The notes under the pieces: generated by a model | What the model was told of the DNA's origin: nothing | The model's input: only the letters and a program-made list of their open reading frames with translations | Database searches by the model: none | Origin: Pseudofrankia asymbiotica | GTDB taxonomy: Bacteria; Actinomycetota; Actinomycetes; Frankiales; Frankiaceae | Assembly: GCF_001983105.1 (NCBI RefSeq) | Contig: NZ_MOMC01000016.1 | Span: 79,900 to 87,014 of the forward strand | Length of the DNA: 7,115 nt | Direction of reading: 5' to 3' | Program-made: the position numbers and the translations under genes | Shown here: piece by piece, positions 1 through 5,222 of the stretch | How positions within the stretch are numbered: the stretch's first letter is position 1 | How the letters are laid out: the number at the start of each line of letters is the position of its first letter

Positions 1-69
1 GGCGACGTCTCGTAGGTCACCACGTCTATCGGTGGACTCGATGGGCAGTAGCGCGGGACGCTGGCTAGC

Positions 70-495
70 GTGCTGACCAGGATTGATCACGTCGGGATCG
101 CGGTGGCTTCACTGACCGAGACCATCCCGATCTACGAGCAGGCATTCAACCTGAAGTGCGTGCATCAGGAGACCAACGAGCGCCAGGGCGTGCGCGAGGC
201 GATGCTGCTGGTGCACTCCGGTGACACCGGTGGCTCCTACGTCCAGCTGCTCGAGCCGATCCGCGATGACACGCCGGTGGGCAAGTTCCTGGCCAAGCGC
301 GGCCCGGGCATCCACCACATCGCCTACGGCGTCGACGACATCGACGCGGCGCTCGCCTCGCTCACCGTCGGTGGCTTCGACCTGGTGAACAAGACCCCGG
401 TGCACGGCACCTCGGGCAGCAGGATCGCCTTCATCCATCCCAAGGGCCTCGGCGGCGTCCTCACCGAGCTGGTCGAGGCCGCCGCCGGCCACTGA
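70..495 (+). CDS. mce: Methylmalonyl-CoA epimerase (VOC superfamily)
   Basis: This enzyme interconverts (2R)- and (2S)-methylmalonyl-CoA. It links propionyl-CoA carboxylase products to the B12-dependent mutase, or supplies methylmalonyl-CoA for polyketides. It acts in the cytosol. The 141 residues match the usual family length and hold two VOC beta-alpha-beta modules. By comparison with the Propionibacterium enzyme, the likely metal ligands are H7 (DHVGIAV), Q59 (VQLLEP), H83 (GIHHIAY) and E133 (TELVE), with E43 and E133 as the acid/base pair. The ligand spacing agrees. The C-terminal RIAFIHPK..GGVLTELVE block is characteristic. The start is GTG at 70: an in-frame stop lies at 49-51 and no other common start codon lies between. 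No strong ribosome binding site is visible. No mutase or carboxylase gene is in the window. The gene is convergent with metK. Fosfomycin/glyoxalase relatives share the fold, but the signature favours the epimerase. Confidence 0.93.
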   Translation: MLTRIDHVGIAVASLTETIPIYEQAFNLKCVHQETNERQGVREAMLLVHSGDTGGSYVQLLEPIRDDTPVGKFLAKRGPGIHHIAYGVDDIDAALASLTVGGFDLVNKTPVHGTSGSRIAFIHPKGLGGVLTELVEAAAGH

Positions 496-514
496 CCCCG
501 CCCCCCACCGCAAC

Positions 515-622
515 CCGTGGCGGATGACCACCCCTATAAACACTCTGACCCGACACACCCCACCCCCGGTCATGTGAAGTGTGTCGGCTCAGCAGGTCTA
601 TGGGCGAGGTCATCCGCCACGG
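515..622. repeat. 15-bp perfect inverted repeat after the epimerase gene
   Basis: CCGTGGCGGATGACC at 515-529 is exactly reversed as GGTCATCCGCCACGG at 608-622, with 78 bases between. The arms enclose a second, 9-bp inverted repeat (550-587), so the epimerase-metK gap could fold as a nested cruciform or long RNA stem. The right arm sits 15 bases beyond the metK stop codon. The left-arm sequence recurs upstream of metK at 1941-1956. Confidence 0.85.
550..587. terminator. Candidate bidirectional terminator between epimerase and metK
   Basis: CCGACACAC (550-558) pairs perfectly with GTGTGTCGG (579-587) across a 20-base loop. The hairpin lies between two convergent genes, 54 bases past the epimerase stop and 49 bases past the metK stop. 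There is no clear T-run on either side, which is common for actinobacterial terminators, so the role is inferred from position and pairing. Confidence 0.5.
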
Positions 623-644
623 TTCGGACTTGGCCGTCAGGCGG
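614..644 (-). terminator. Hairpin at the metK stop codon, possible terminator
   Basis: On the plus strand, CCGCC+ACGG (614-622) pairs with CCGT+GGCGG (634-637, 640-644). There is a two-base CA bulge and an 11-base loop. In the metK transcript this hairpin contains the TGA stop and begins in the last codons. No U-tract follows, so it could be a terminator, a 3'-end stabiliser or part of the repeated element. It matches the architecture of the hairpin just upstream of the metK start (1926-1950). Confidence 0.4.
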
Positions 645-1905
645 CCGCGGCCCGCAGTGCGGCGGCGCGGTCGGTGCGCTCCCAGGTGAGGTCGGGCAGT
701 GACCGGCCGAAATGCCCGTAGGCGGCGGTCTGCTGGTAGACCGGGCGCAGCAGGTCGAGGTCGCGGATGATCGCCGCCGGGCGCAGGTCGAACACCTCCG
801 CGACGGCACGGCCGATCGCCCCCGGCGCCACCTGCTCGGTGCCGAACGTCTCGACGAACAGGCCGACCGGCTCGGCCTTGCCGATGGCGTAGGCGACCTG
901 CAGCTCCACCCGGCGGGCCAGGCCCGCGGCCACCACGTTCTTCGCGACCCAGCGCAGCGCGTACGCCGCCGACCGGTCCACCTTCGACGGGTCCTTGCCG
1001 GAGAACGCGCCGCCGCCGTGCCGGGCCGAACCGCCGTAGGTGTCAATGATGATCTTTCGGCCGGTGAGGCCCGCGTCGCCGACCGGGCCGCCGACCTCGA
1101 ACCGGCCGGTGGGGTTCACCAGCAGCCGGTAGCCGTCCACCTCCAGCTCGCCCAGCCGGCCGCCCCGGCCGCTGATCTCCTCGACGAGCCGCTTGAGCTC
1201 CGGCTCGACGACCTGGGAGCGGATGTCGGGGGCCAGCTGGCCGTCCAGGTCGACGCCAGGGGCGTGGTGTGCGGAGAGGACGACCGTGTCGAGACGGACC
1301 GGCCGATCGCCGTCGTACTCGATCGTGACCTGGGTCTTGCCGTCGGGGCGCAGGTACGGCAGCGCCCGGTCATGCCGGACGGCGGCGAGGCGGCCCGCCA
1401 GCCGGTGCGCGAGCGTGATCGGCAGCGGCATCAGGTCCGGCGTCTCGTCGGTGGCGTAGCCGAACATGATCCCCTGGTCGCCGGCACCCTGGCGGGACAG
1501 CTCGTCGACGCCTGCGGCGCCGGGGGCGGCCGCCGCGCCCTGGCGGCCGGCGGGCCCGAGGCCGGTGCGCGCCTCGTAGGCGTTGTCGACGCCCTGGGCG
1601 ATGTCGGGCGACTGGGTGCCGATCGAGACGAGCACGTCGACCGTGGCGGCGTCGAACCCGGTGGCCTCGTCGTAGCCGATGCCGGCGAGCGTGCGCCGCA
1701 CGGTGTCGACGACGTCGACGTCCGCGCCGGTCGTCACCTCGCCGGCGACGTGCACCCGGCCGGCGGCGAGCAGCGTCTCCACCGCGACCCGGGAACGCCG
1801 GTCGCCGGTGAGATAGGCGTCCAGCAGGGCGTCGCTGACCTGGTCGGCCGCTTTGTCGGGATGGCCCTCGGTGACCGATTCCGAGGTGAAAAGGCGTCGG
1901 GACAT
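637..1905 (-). CDS. metK: S-adenosylmethionine synthetase (methionine adenosyltransferase)
   Basis: Makes S-adenosylmethionine from methionine and ATP, releasing phosphate and pyrophosphate. It is a cytosolic enzyme of the activated-methyl cycle. The 422 residues begin [18 protein letters not shown], the standard N-terminus. The ATP/Mg motif GHPDK is at 14-18, QSPDIAQGV at 98-106, the signature GAGDQG at 140-145 and the P-loop-like GGGAFSGKD at 297-305. All three structural domains are present. The start is ATG at 1905, with GAGGT (complement of 1911-1915) five bases upstream. The frame stays open to 2304, but that extension has no MetK similarity. The protein is about 20 residues longer than typical actinobacterial MetK. 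The extra length is a Gly/Ala/Pro-rich stretch at about 114-133, just before the flexible active-site loop. It stands alone on its strand, with convergent and divergent neighbours, so it is probably monocistronic. Confidence 0.98.
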   Translation of the reverse strand: MSRRLFTSESVTEGHPDKAADQVSDALLDAYLTGDRRSRVAVETLLAAGRVHVAGEVTTGADVDVVDTVRRTLAGIGYDEATGFDAATVDVLVSIGTQSPDIAQGVDNAYEARTGLGPAGRQGAAAAPGAAGVDELSRQGAGDQGIMFGYATDETPDLMPLPITLAHRLAGRLAAVRHDRALPYLRPDGKTQVTIEYDGDRPVRLDTVVLSAHHAPGVDLDGQLAPDIRSQVVEPELKRLVEEISGRGGRLGELEVDGYRLLVNPTGRFEVGGPVGDAGLTGRKIIIDTYGGSARHGGGAFSGKDPSKVDRSAAYALRWVAKNVVAAGLARRVELQVAYAIGKAEPVGLFVETFGTEQVAPGAIGRAVAEVFDLRPAAIIRDLDLLRPVYQQTAAYGHFGRSLPDLTWERTDRAAALRAAAA

Positions 1906-1910
1906 GAAAT

Positions 1911-1981
1911 ACCTCGTTTCGTGCGCGCCGACGGTTCTCGACCCGTGGCGGATGACGCCAACCAGTGGGCAGGCGCTCATC
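1911..1981 (-). promoter_or_regulatory. Structured metK leader: two adjacent hairpins plus ribosome binding site
   Basis: Directly before metK, plus-strand GATGACGCC (1951-1959) pairs with GGCG(C)TCATC (1972-1981): nine pairs, one bulge, 12-base loop. Next to it, CGCC(G)ACGG (1926-1934) pairs with CCGTGGCG (1943-1950): eight pairs, one bulge, 8-base loop. The ribosome binding site (1911-1915) follows at once. Two abutting stems just upstream of the start site of a SAM-producing gene could be a cis-acting RNA control element. I could not match it to a SAM riboswitch class I know. The pairing is seen; a function is inference. Confidence 0.4.
1941..1956. repeat. Third copy of the metK-flanking element
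   Basis: ACCCGTGGCGGATGAC is identical to 513-528 (direct repeat). Its last 14 bases are the exact reverse complement of 609-622, so metK is bracketed by inverted copies at 609-622 and 1943-1956. This copy overlaps both hairpins of the metK leader. Confidence 0.8.
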
Positions 1982-2339
1982 TTCACCCCCGCGCGGCCCA
2001 TTCCCCGGCATCCGACGGCCCCTTCTCCGCCCGCGCCGCGCCCATTCCCGGCATTCAGCCCGAACTCGGCCGGCGGGATGCGGCCCCGCGGCTGGTTCGG
2101 CTTCGGCCGCCGCCGTCGCGGCCGAGCCTCGATGGCTGGCTGGAGTGATCCATAAGCGCATCGTGGTGACGCTAGGTCGATGTCTTGGTGAACGAGACTC
2201 TGAGTATTGGTAGCTATGCTTATCGTGAATGTCGATCGCTGTGGGCGCCGGGACCGATGCGCTGGCGACCGGCGAATTTCGAGCTGAAACGTGATGCCGG
2301 TCACGAAGGTTTTCCGGGAGGCGTTGAAGGAGAACGGGA

Positions 2340-2386
2340 GCCACGGACGGTCAGTGATCGGGAACGTGGCTGGCCACGATTCGTGT
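2340..2386. repeat. Competing inverted repeats and short palindrome
   Basis: GCCACG occurs at 2340-2345 and 2373-2378, with its complement CGTGGC at 2365-2370 between them, so two mutually exclusive stems are possible. The last six-base copy runs into the palindrome CACGATTCGTG (2376-2386). This ends exactly where the candidate promoter of the lysozyme-like gene begins. The cluster could be operator DNA; nothing shows that it is transcribed. Confidence 0.4.
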
Positions 2387-2416
2387 TTGCCTACTGGCCG
2401 GGGGCCTGCCTATGTT
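2387..2416 (+). promoter_or_regulatory. Candidate promoter of the lysozyme-like gene
   Basis: TTGCCT (2387-2392) and TATGTT (2411-2416) are separated by 18 bases, a reasonable sigma-70/HrdB-type pair. It predicts a start near 2423 and an untranslated leader of about 270 bases. That leader would include the 7-bp hairpin at 2532-2549. The -35 box is only partly conserved, so confidence is low. Confidence 0.3.
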
Positions 2417-2531
2417 TGCTCTCGTCCGGCCGGGGCGCACTTTTCCCGGGCAGGGCGAAACGCCGGGCCGACGCCGATTCTGCCCACGGTCCCGGCGCAT
2501 GTCGTCTCCTTATCGCGGGGCAGAAACGGAG

Positions 2532-2549
2532 GAGCCCGGACTCGGGCTC
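2532..2549 (+). other. 7-bp hairpin in the leader of the lysozyme-like gene
   Basis: GAGCCCG (2532-2538) pairs perfectly with CGGGCTC (2543-2549) across the loop GACT. It lies 143 bases before the start codon, with no T-run after it. It may be leader RNA structure. The diagnostic sequences of the c-di-AMP (ydaO) riboswitch, often found before actinobacterial cell-wall hydrolase genes, are not evident. Confidence 0.35.
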
Positions 2550-2692
2550 AGCCGGAGAGATGCCAGCAGGGAAGCTGCGTTCTCCAGGCGCGCCAGGCCG
2601 TTGAATGGCCGGGGCGCCACCACGTGCCATTCCAGCATCGTTCTCGCTGCTGGTCCGCGCGCGTTCCGTTGGTGTAGCGGGAAAGCCATTTC

Positions 2693-3151
2693 TTGTCGAT
2701 CCGACGCAACCGTAAGAGCAGCCTGCGCAACCGTCTCGCCGCCATCGTCGCGGCGGGGGCCGTCGTCACCACGGGCGGGCTGATGGCTGCCTCTCCGGCC
2801 AGCGCCGCGACCGTCTCCGACACCTCCATCGCAGCCGCCGCGAAGAAGGCCGGTCTCGCCGGCTGTCGCGGCGTGTCGACGGGCACCTGGGTGGCCATCG
2901 CCTTGGCCGAGTCGCGCGGCAACACCCACGCCCACGCGACTGGCATCGAGGACTCGCGGGGCCTGTGGCAGGTCAACCTGTGGGCCAACAGCGACCTTGT
3001 CGGCGGGCGCAACCTGTACGACGTGTCCAACAACGCCTGGGCCGCCAAGCGCGTCTGCCACCGCCAGGGCCCGACCGCGTGGTCGACCTACACCAACGGC
3101 GCGTACAAGCACTTCCTGGCTCGTGGCCACGCGGCCGCCGCCAAGGTCTGA
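2693..3151 (+). CDS. Secreted SLT/lysozyme-like cell-wall hydrolase
   Basis: A 152-residue exported protein of the lytic transglycosylase/lysozyme-like fold, predicted to cleave peptidoglycan glycan strands outside the membrane. Residues 1-14 are basic (RRNRK..RNR). Residues 15-33 are hydrophobic, and ASPASAA at 33-39 looks like a signal peptidase site, leaving a mature domain of about 113 residues. Likely catalytic Glu is E73 in AIALAESRGN (68-77). GLWQVN at 90-95 and the C-terminal NAWAAKRV...WSTYTNGAYKHFL block are typical of this small actinobacterial family. C58 and C122 could form a disulfide. The start is TTG at 2693 with GCGGGAAAG (2677-2685) seven bases upstream; an in-frame stop at 2675-2677 excludes a longer form. 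It has no LysM or other wall-binding domain, and it lacks the Rpf-type sequence pattern, so resuscitation-promoting factor is less likely. Probably monocistronic. Confidence 0.85.
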   Translation: MSIRRNRKSSLRNRLAAIVAAGAVVTTGGLMAASPASAATVSDTSIAAAAKKAGLAGCRGVSTGTWVAIALAESRGNTHAHATGIEDSRGLWQVNLWANSDLVGGRNLYDVSNNAWAAKRVCHRQGPTAWSTYTNGAYKHFLARGHAAAAKV

Positions 3152-3197
3152 GCGGAGCCTTACCAACTCGGGCTGAACGTCGAAACGCCGGACAACG

Positions 3198-3227
3198 CGA
3201 GGCCTCCCCGTACGCGGGGAGGCCTCG
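3198..3227. terminator. Strong intrinsic-type terminator hairpin
   Basis: CGAGGCCTCCCCG (3198-3210) pairs perfectly over 13 bases with 3215-3227 around the tetraloop TACG. On the plus strand it is followed by TCGTCGTT, a weak T-rich tail. It lies 46 bases after the lysozyme-like gene and about 90 bases beyond the convergent oxidoreductase stop, so it could serve both transcripts. Confidence 0.85.
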
Positions 3228-3285
3228 TCGTCGTTCCGGTGCCCGGTGCCGGCGGGGCCAAGCCGACGGAGCGCCGCTGTGGCGC

Positions 3286-3317
3286 GGGCCGCCCGGCCGC
3301 CGGGCCGCCGGGCCGCC
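3286..3317. repeat. Four tandem 8-bp GC-only repeats
   Basis: GGGCCGCC, CGGCCGCC, GGGCCGCC, GGGCCGCC run head to tail. The last base touches the stop codon of the oxidoreductase gene (3317-3319). One unit differs by one base. It looks like slippage-prone microsatellite DNA in the 3' flank. Confidence 0.8.
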
Positions 3318-3727
3318 TAGAGCGTGCGGCGGCGCAGGCGCAGGAGGGGGATGCGGCGGTCGCCGGCCTTCTTCTGGTATTCAGCGAAGGCATCTGACTG
3401 GGCGACGAATCCGGACCACTCGGCGTCGTACTCGGCGCCGGTGAGCTCGGTGGCGGTGACCTCGACGGGTCCGTCGGTGGTCTCGATCGTCGTGTCCGGG
3501 CGGGCGACCAGGTTGTGGTACCAGGCCGGATGCGTGGGGGCCCCGGCATACGACGCGGCGACGACCCAGTCATCGCCGGAGCGGCGGCCGAGTACCGGGT
3601 TGACGCGATCGACACCGCTGCGGGTGCCGATGGTGTGCAGCAGGATCAGGCTGCGGCCGAAGCCGCCGGTGGTGACGTTCCCGTTGTTCGCGCGGAACTC
3701 CGCGATGACGTTGTCGTTCCAGCTCAA
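3317..3727 (-). CDS. F420-dependent nitroreductase-family (Ddn-like) oxidoreductase
   Basis: A 136-residue protein of the deazaflavin (F420)-dependent family that includes mycobacterial Ddn, a quinone and nitroimidazole reductase. It probably uses F420H2 to reduce a quinone or other small electrophile; the substrate cannot be told. Diagnostic features are the N-terminal SWNDNVIAEFRANNG (2-16), the LLHTIGTRSG..R.NPV strand-loop (29-45) and the core motif GAPTHPAWYHNLVA.P (62-77), with FAEYQKK..RRIPLLRL (114-131) at the end. This is full length for the family. The start is TTG at 3727, supported by AAGGAAG (complement of 3737-3743) nine bases upstream and by family alignment beginning at SWND. 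The longer open frame to 4078 has low-complexity, unrelated sequence. The gene is divergent from the SnoaL-like gene with 296 bases between them. No clear promoter was found for it. Confidence 0.9.
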   Translation of the reverse strand: MSWNDNVIAEFRANNGNVTTGGFGRSLILLHTIGTRSGVDRVNPVLGRRSGDDWVVAASYAGAPTHPAWYHNLVARPDTTIETTDGPVEVTATELTGAEYDAEWSGFVAQSDAFAEYQKKAGDRRIPLLRLRRRTL

Positions 3728-3736
3728 CGCAGATCG

Positions 3737-3743
3737 CTTCCTT
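3737..3743 (-). promoter_or_regulatory. Ribosome binding site fixing the TTG start of the oxidoreductase
   Basis: The complement reads AAGGAAG, nine bases before the TTG at 3727. It is the only good Shine-Dalgarno match near the point where family similarity begins. It therefore favours this TTG over upstream in-frame codons. Confidence 0.65.
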
Positions 3744-4009
3744 CGTCCGTCGGGGGCCCGCGGGGCCCTGGTCGCGGTGGAGAGGCCGGGCGGCGGCAGC
3801 TGGCCCACCGCCTGAGGAACGTAACGCCGGGGGCGGCTCCCACCTGCCGGGCACGCCGGGTCAAAATCGAGCCGGCGTTGTCCACGCTGTTGACGGCTTC
3901 CCGCCGACGAACGACAAGAAACCGCGAGAGCTGTCCTGGCCGACGGCGTACCTGCGTCTTCTGATCCTCGATGGGGCGGAACCGGGCGACTCGCCGGGAC
4001 CGGACGCCG

Positions 4010-4015
4010 TAGGCT
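4010..4015 (+). promoter_or_regulatory. Candidate -10 box for a leaderless SnoaL-like transcript
   Basis: TAGGCT fits the actinobacterial TANNNT -10 pattern and ends eight bases before the ATG at 4024. That would place the transcription start at or next to the start codon. No good Shine-Dalgarno is seen before this ATG, which suits a leaderless mRNA. The -35 region (GCGACT at 3986-3991) is weak. Confidence 0.35.
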
Positions 4016-4023
4016 GGCGCGCC

Positions 4024-4584
4024 ATGGAACTGTGGGAGCTGGCCGCGCGTGAGCAGGTACGGGACACCGTGGCGACATACAGCCACAGTGGCGACCGGCT
4101 CCGGCTCGAGGACCTCGCGGCCTGCTTCACCGCCGACGGCGTGCTGGAGACCAAGGGCGGCTGGACGGCGCATGGCCGAGCGGAGATCATCGCCCGGCTC
4201 TCCGGGGTCCAGGCCCTGACCGCCGCCACGACGGTGCCCGGGCGGGAGGCGAGCCCCGGGAGTGCCAGCGGCCTCGGGGCCGAGGATGGCGGCCCGGCGG
4301 GCAACGGCGCCGCGTCGGCAGGCAACGGCGCGGCGTCGGCGGGTGGTGGCGGCCCCGCGGCCGGGAAGGCGTTCATCCGGCACTTCGTCACGAATCTGCG
4401 GTTCGACTCGGTGACGCCCGACCGGATCACCACGTCGGCCTACTTCGCGGTGTTGACGGTCGCCGGCCTGGACCACTGGGGCCGTTACCGCGACATCCTG
4501 GTCCCGGCCGAGGGCCGGTGGCTGTTCGCCCACCGTCTCGTCCGTACCGACGCCCACGCCCCCGGCTCGCCGTTCCGCGGCTGA
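4024..4584 (+). CDS. SnoaL-like / NTF2-fold protein with repetitive insertion
   Basis: A 186-residue protein of the SnoaL-like (NTF2 superfamily) cone-fold group. Members include polyketide cyclases, hydroxylating-dioxygenase small subunits and steroid isomerase relatives. Exact activity is not predictable. The N-terminal part fits the family: a helical segment AAREQVRDTVATYSHSGDR (7-25), then LEDLAACFTADGVLE (28-42) and GRAEIIARLSG (51-61). The second half has FIRHFVTNLRFDSVTPDRITTSAYFAVLT and GLDHWGRYRDILVPAEGRWLFAHRLV, the expected beta sheet. Between them, about 71-114, is a Gly/Ala/Pro-rich insertion that includes NGAASAG twice. Without it the protein would be about 143 residues, normal for the family. 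The start is ATG at 4024. It is divergent from the F420-dependent gene and convergent with the DUF4259 gene. The two divergent genes might be co-regulated, but no shared operator was found. Confidence 0.8.
   Translation: MELWELAAREQVRDTVATYSHSGDRLRLEDLAACFTADGVLETKGGWTAHGRAEIIARLSGVQALTAATTVPGREASPGSASGLGAEDGGPAGNGAASAGNGAASAGGGGPAAGKAFIRHFVTNLRFDSVTPDRITTSAYFAVLTVAGLDHWGRYRDILVPAEGRWLFAHRLVRTDAHAPGSPFRG
4300..4341 (+). repeat. 21-bp tandem repeat inside the SnoaL-like gene
   Basis: Two copies of a 21-base unit beginning GGCAACGGCG (4300-4320 and 4321-4341) differ at only two positions, both silent. Each encodes GNGAASA. The repeat makes up the centre of the low-complexity insertion and keeps the reading frame. 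Confidence 0.9.
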
Positions 4585-4652
4585 ACGCCGCGCGGTGGCG
4601 CCTGGGCACAGGGCCTCGGCCGGTGTCTTCGGGATGAAGCCGACAAACGTCG

Positions 4653-5087
4653 CTACACCTCGAACAGCGGCACCTCGCCCGGCATCGGCTGGTCCAGCAC
4701 GCGGCGGAGCAGCAGGACCTCCCGCCGCCAGTCCTCGGCGCTCGCGGTCTCGGACCACAGCTCGGCCAGCTCGGAGCCGTCGGCGAGCACCCGGTCCAGC
4801 GCCTCGACCGCGAGCGAGCGAAGGTCGTCCGGGAACGCCGGCAGCGGCTCCAACGGCCACCGGGAGTCGCTGACCGGCTCACCGCCCGGGCACTGAGCGG
4901 CGATCAGCGCCGCCGCGACGACGACGTGGGAGCCGGGATCGATCTCGAGGTGGCCCTCGGCGTCGACGGCCCGCGCCAGCAGGCGTTGGACGAGATCGAC
5001 CCGGTTGGCCGCCGGAGCGTCGAGGAGATCGTCGACAAAGTCCAGCGCACCGTCGTTGTCGAAGTGTCCCGGACCCCACGCACCCAC
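4653..5087 (-). CDS. DUF4259 domain protein
   Basis: A 144-residue protein recognised by its N-terminus MGAWGPGHFDNDGALDFVDDL, the hallmark of DUF4259 (MGAWG.G.F.ND.A.D). The family's biochemical role is unknown to me. It is soluble, with no signal peptide or membrane segment. The rest is mainly helical: an Ala/Leu-rich segment at about 22-43, HVVVAAALIAAQ at 54-65, and LRSLAVEALDRVLADGSELAELW at about 88-110. The last block has EDWRREVLLLRRVLDQP. It is full length. The start is GTG at 5087 with an excellent GAGGAG (complement of 5094-5099) six bases upstream. It follows the cupin gene on the same strand after 135 bases. A possible promoter of its own is at 5130-5159, so it may be independently transcribed. 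It is convergent with the SnoaL-like gene across 68 bases with no strong terminator. Confidence 0.9.
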   Translation of the reverse strand: MGAWGPGHFDNDGALDFVDDLLDAPAANRVDLVQRLLARAVDAEGHLEIDPGSHVVVAAALIAAQCPGGEPVSDSRWPLEPLPAFPDDLRSLAVEALDRVLADGSELAELWSETASAEDWRREVLLLRRVLDQPMPGEVPLFEV

Positions 5088-5129
5088 AGCGGTCTCCTCG
5101 TGTTCGGCGCTGCCGGGTGATTCTCTCGG

Positions 5130-5159
5130 TCGCTACCGACACTTTTCGCCGGTTGTCAT
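5130..5159 (-). promoter_or_regulatory. Candidate promoter of the DUF4259 gene
   Basis: On the minus strand, ATGACA (complement of 5154-5159) is followed after 18 bases by TAGCGA (complement of 5130-5135), a fair Streptomyces-type pair. A small inverted repeat TCGGT/ACCGA with a 4-base loop (5126-5139) overlaps the -10 box and might be an operator. Confidence 0.4.
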
Positions 5160-5222
5160 GGGCGCGTCGTGGCGAGAACCGGTGGTCGGGCCCTGGCCCG
5201 CGGTTCCCGCGGACGTGCCACG

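Larger units (their letters stand above)
1906..2692. other. 787-base gene-free region between divergent metK and lysozyme-like gene
   Basis: Reading frames here show no recognisable protein and no convincing ribosome binding sites. The region holds the metK leader hairpins (1926-1981), an imperfect direct repeat CCCATTCCCCGGCATC (1997-2012) and CCCATTCCCGGCATTC (2041-2056), and a perfect 7-bp stem with a 7-base loop at 2104-2124. A relatively AT-rich island lies at about 2185-2232, the likeliest zone for a metK promoter, though no box is convincing. Competing hairpins lie at 2340-2378, a palindrome at 2376-2386, a candidate promoter at 2387-2416 and a GAGCCCG/CGGGCTC hairpin at 2532-2549. It is unusually long for an intergenic region between two small monocistronic genes. 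Confidence 0.6.

Noticed and set aside
609..1956. metK as cargo of a transposon or invertible segment, given the flanking inverted repeats
   Set aside because: There is no transposase or recombinase and no target-site duplication. The repeats are only 14 bases, and metK is an essential core gene.
712..2148. A 478-codon plus-strand open frame opposite metK
   Set aside because: It lies antisense to an unmistakable metK. Long antisense frames are normal in very GC-rich coding DNA, and the translation is low-complexity with no family signature.
1906..2300. A known SAM riboswitch before metK
   Set aside because: I looked for SAM-I, SAM-II and SAM-IV core sequences on the metK strand and could not match them. 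A covariance search would be decisive.
1906..2304. N-terminal extension of metK to 2304
   Set aside because: The MetK family begins at [11 protein letters not shown], and a proper ribosome binding site precedes the ATG at 1905. The extension has no similarity to MetK and overlaps the leader hairpins.
2185..2604. A 139-codon plus-strand frame in the large intergenic region
   Set aside because: There is no ribosome binding site, no family resemblance and no codon-position bias pattern I trust. It contains the predicted promoter and hairpins.
2420..2692. A ydaO (c-di-AMP) riboswitch before the lysozyme-like gene
   Set aside because: The conserved CCCGAACCCG and GGGGTGAA-type blocks are not present.
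2510..3166. A 218-codon minus-strand frame
   Set aside because: It is antisense to the secreted lysozyme-like gene, whose signal peptide and catalytic motif are convincing.
3728..4023. Shared operator for the divergent oxidoreductase and SnoaL-like genes
   Set aside because: I saw no palindrome or paired promoter boxes in this 296-base gap beyond the -10-like TAGGCT at 4010-4015.
3728..4078. Upstream extension of the F420-dependent oxidoreductase
   Set aside because: Family similarity begins at SWND right after the TTG at 3727, which has its own ribosome binding site. The upstream translation is Arg/Pro-rich filler.
3724..4860. A 378-codon minus-strand open frame
   Set aside because: It runs antisense to the SnoaL-like gene and across the DUF4259 gene in another frame, with no recognisable domain.
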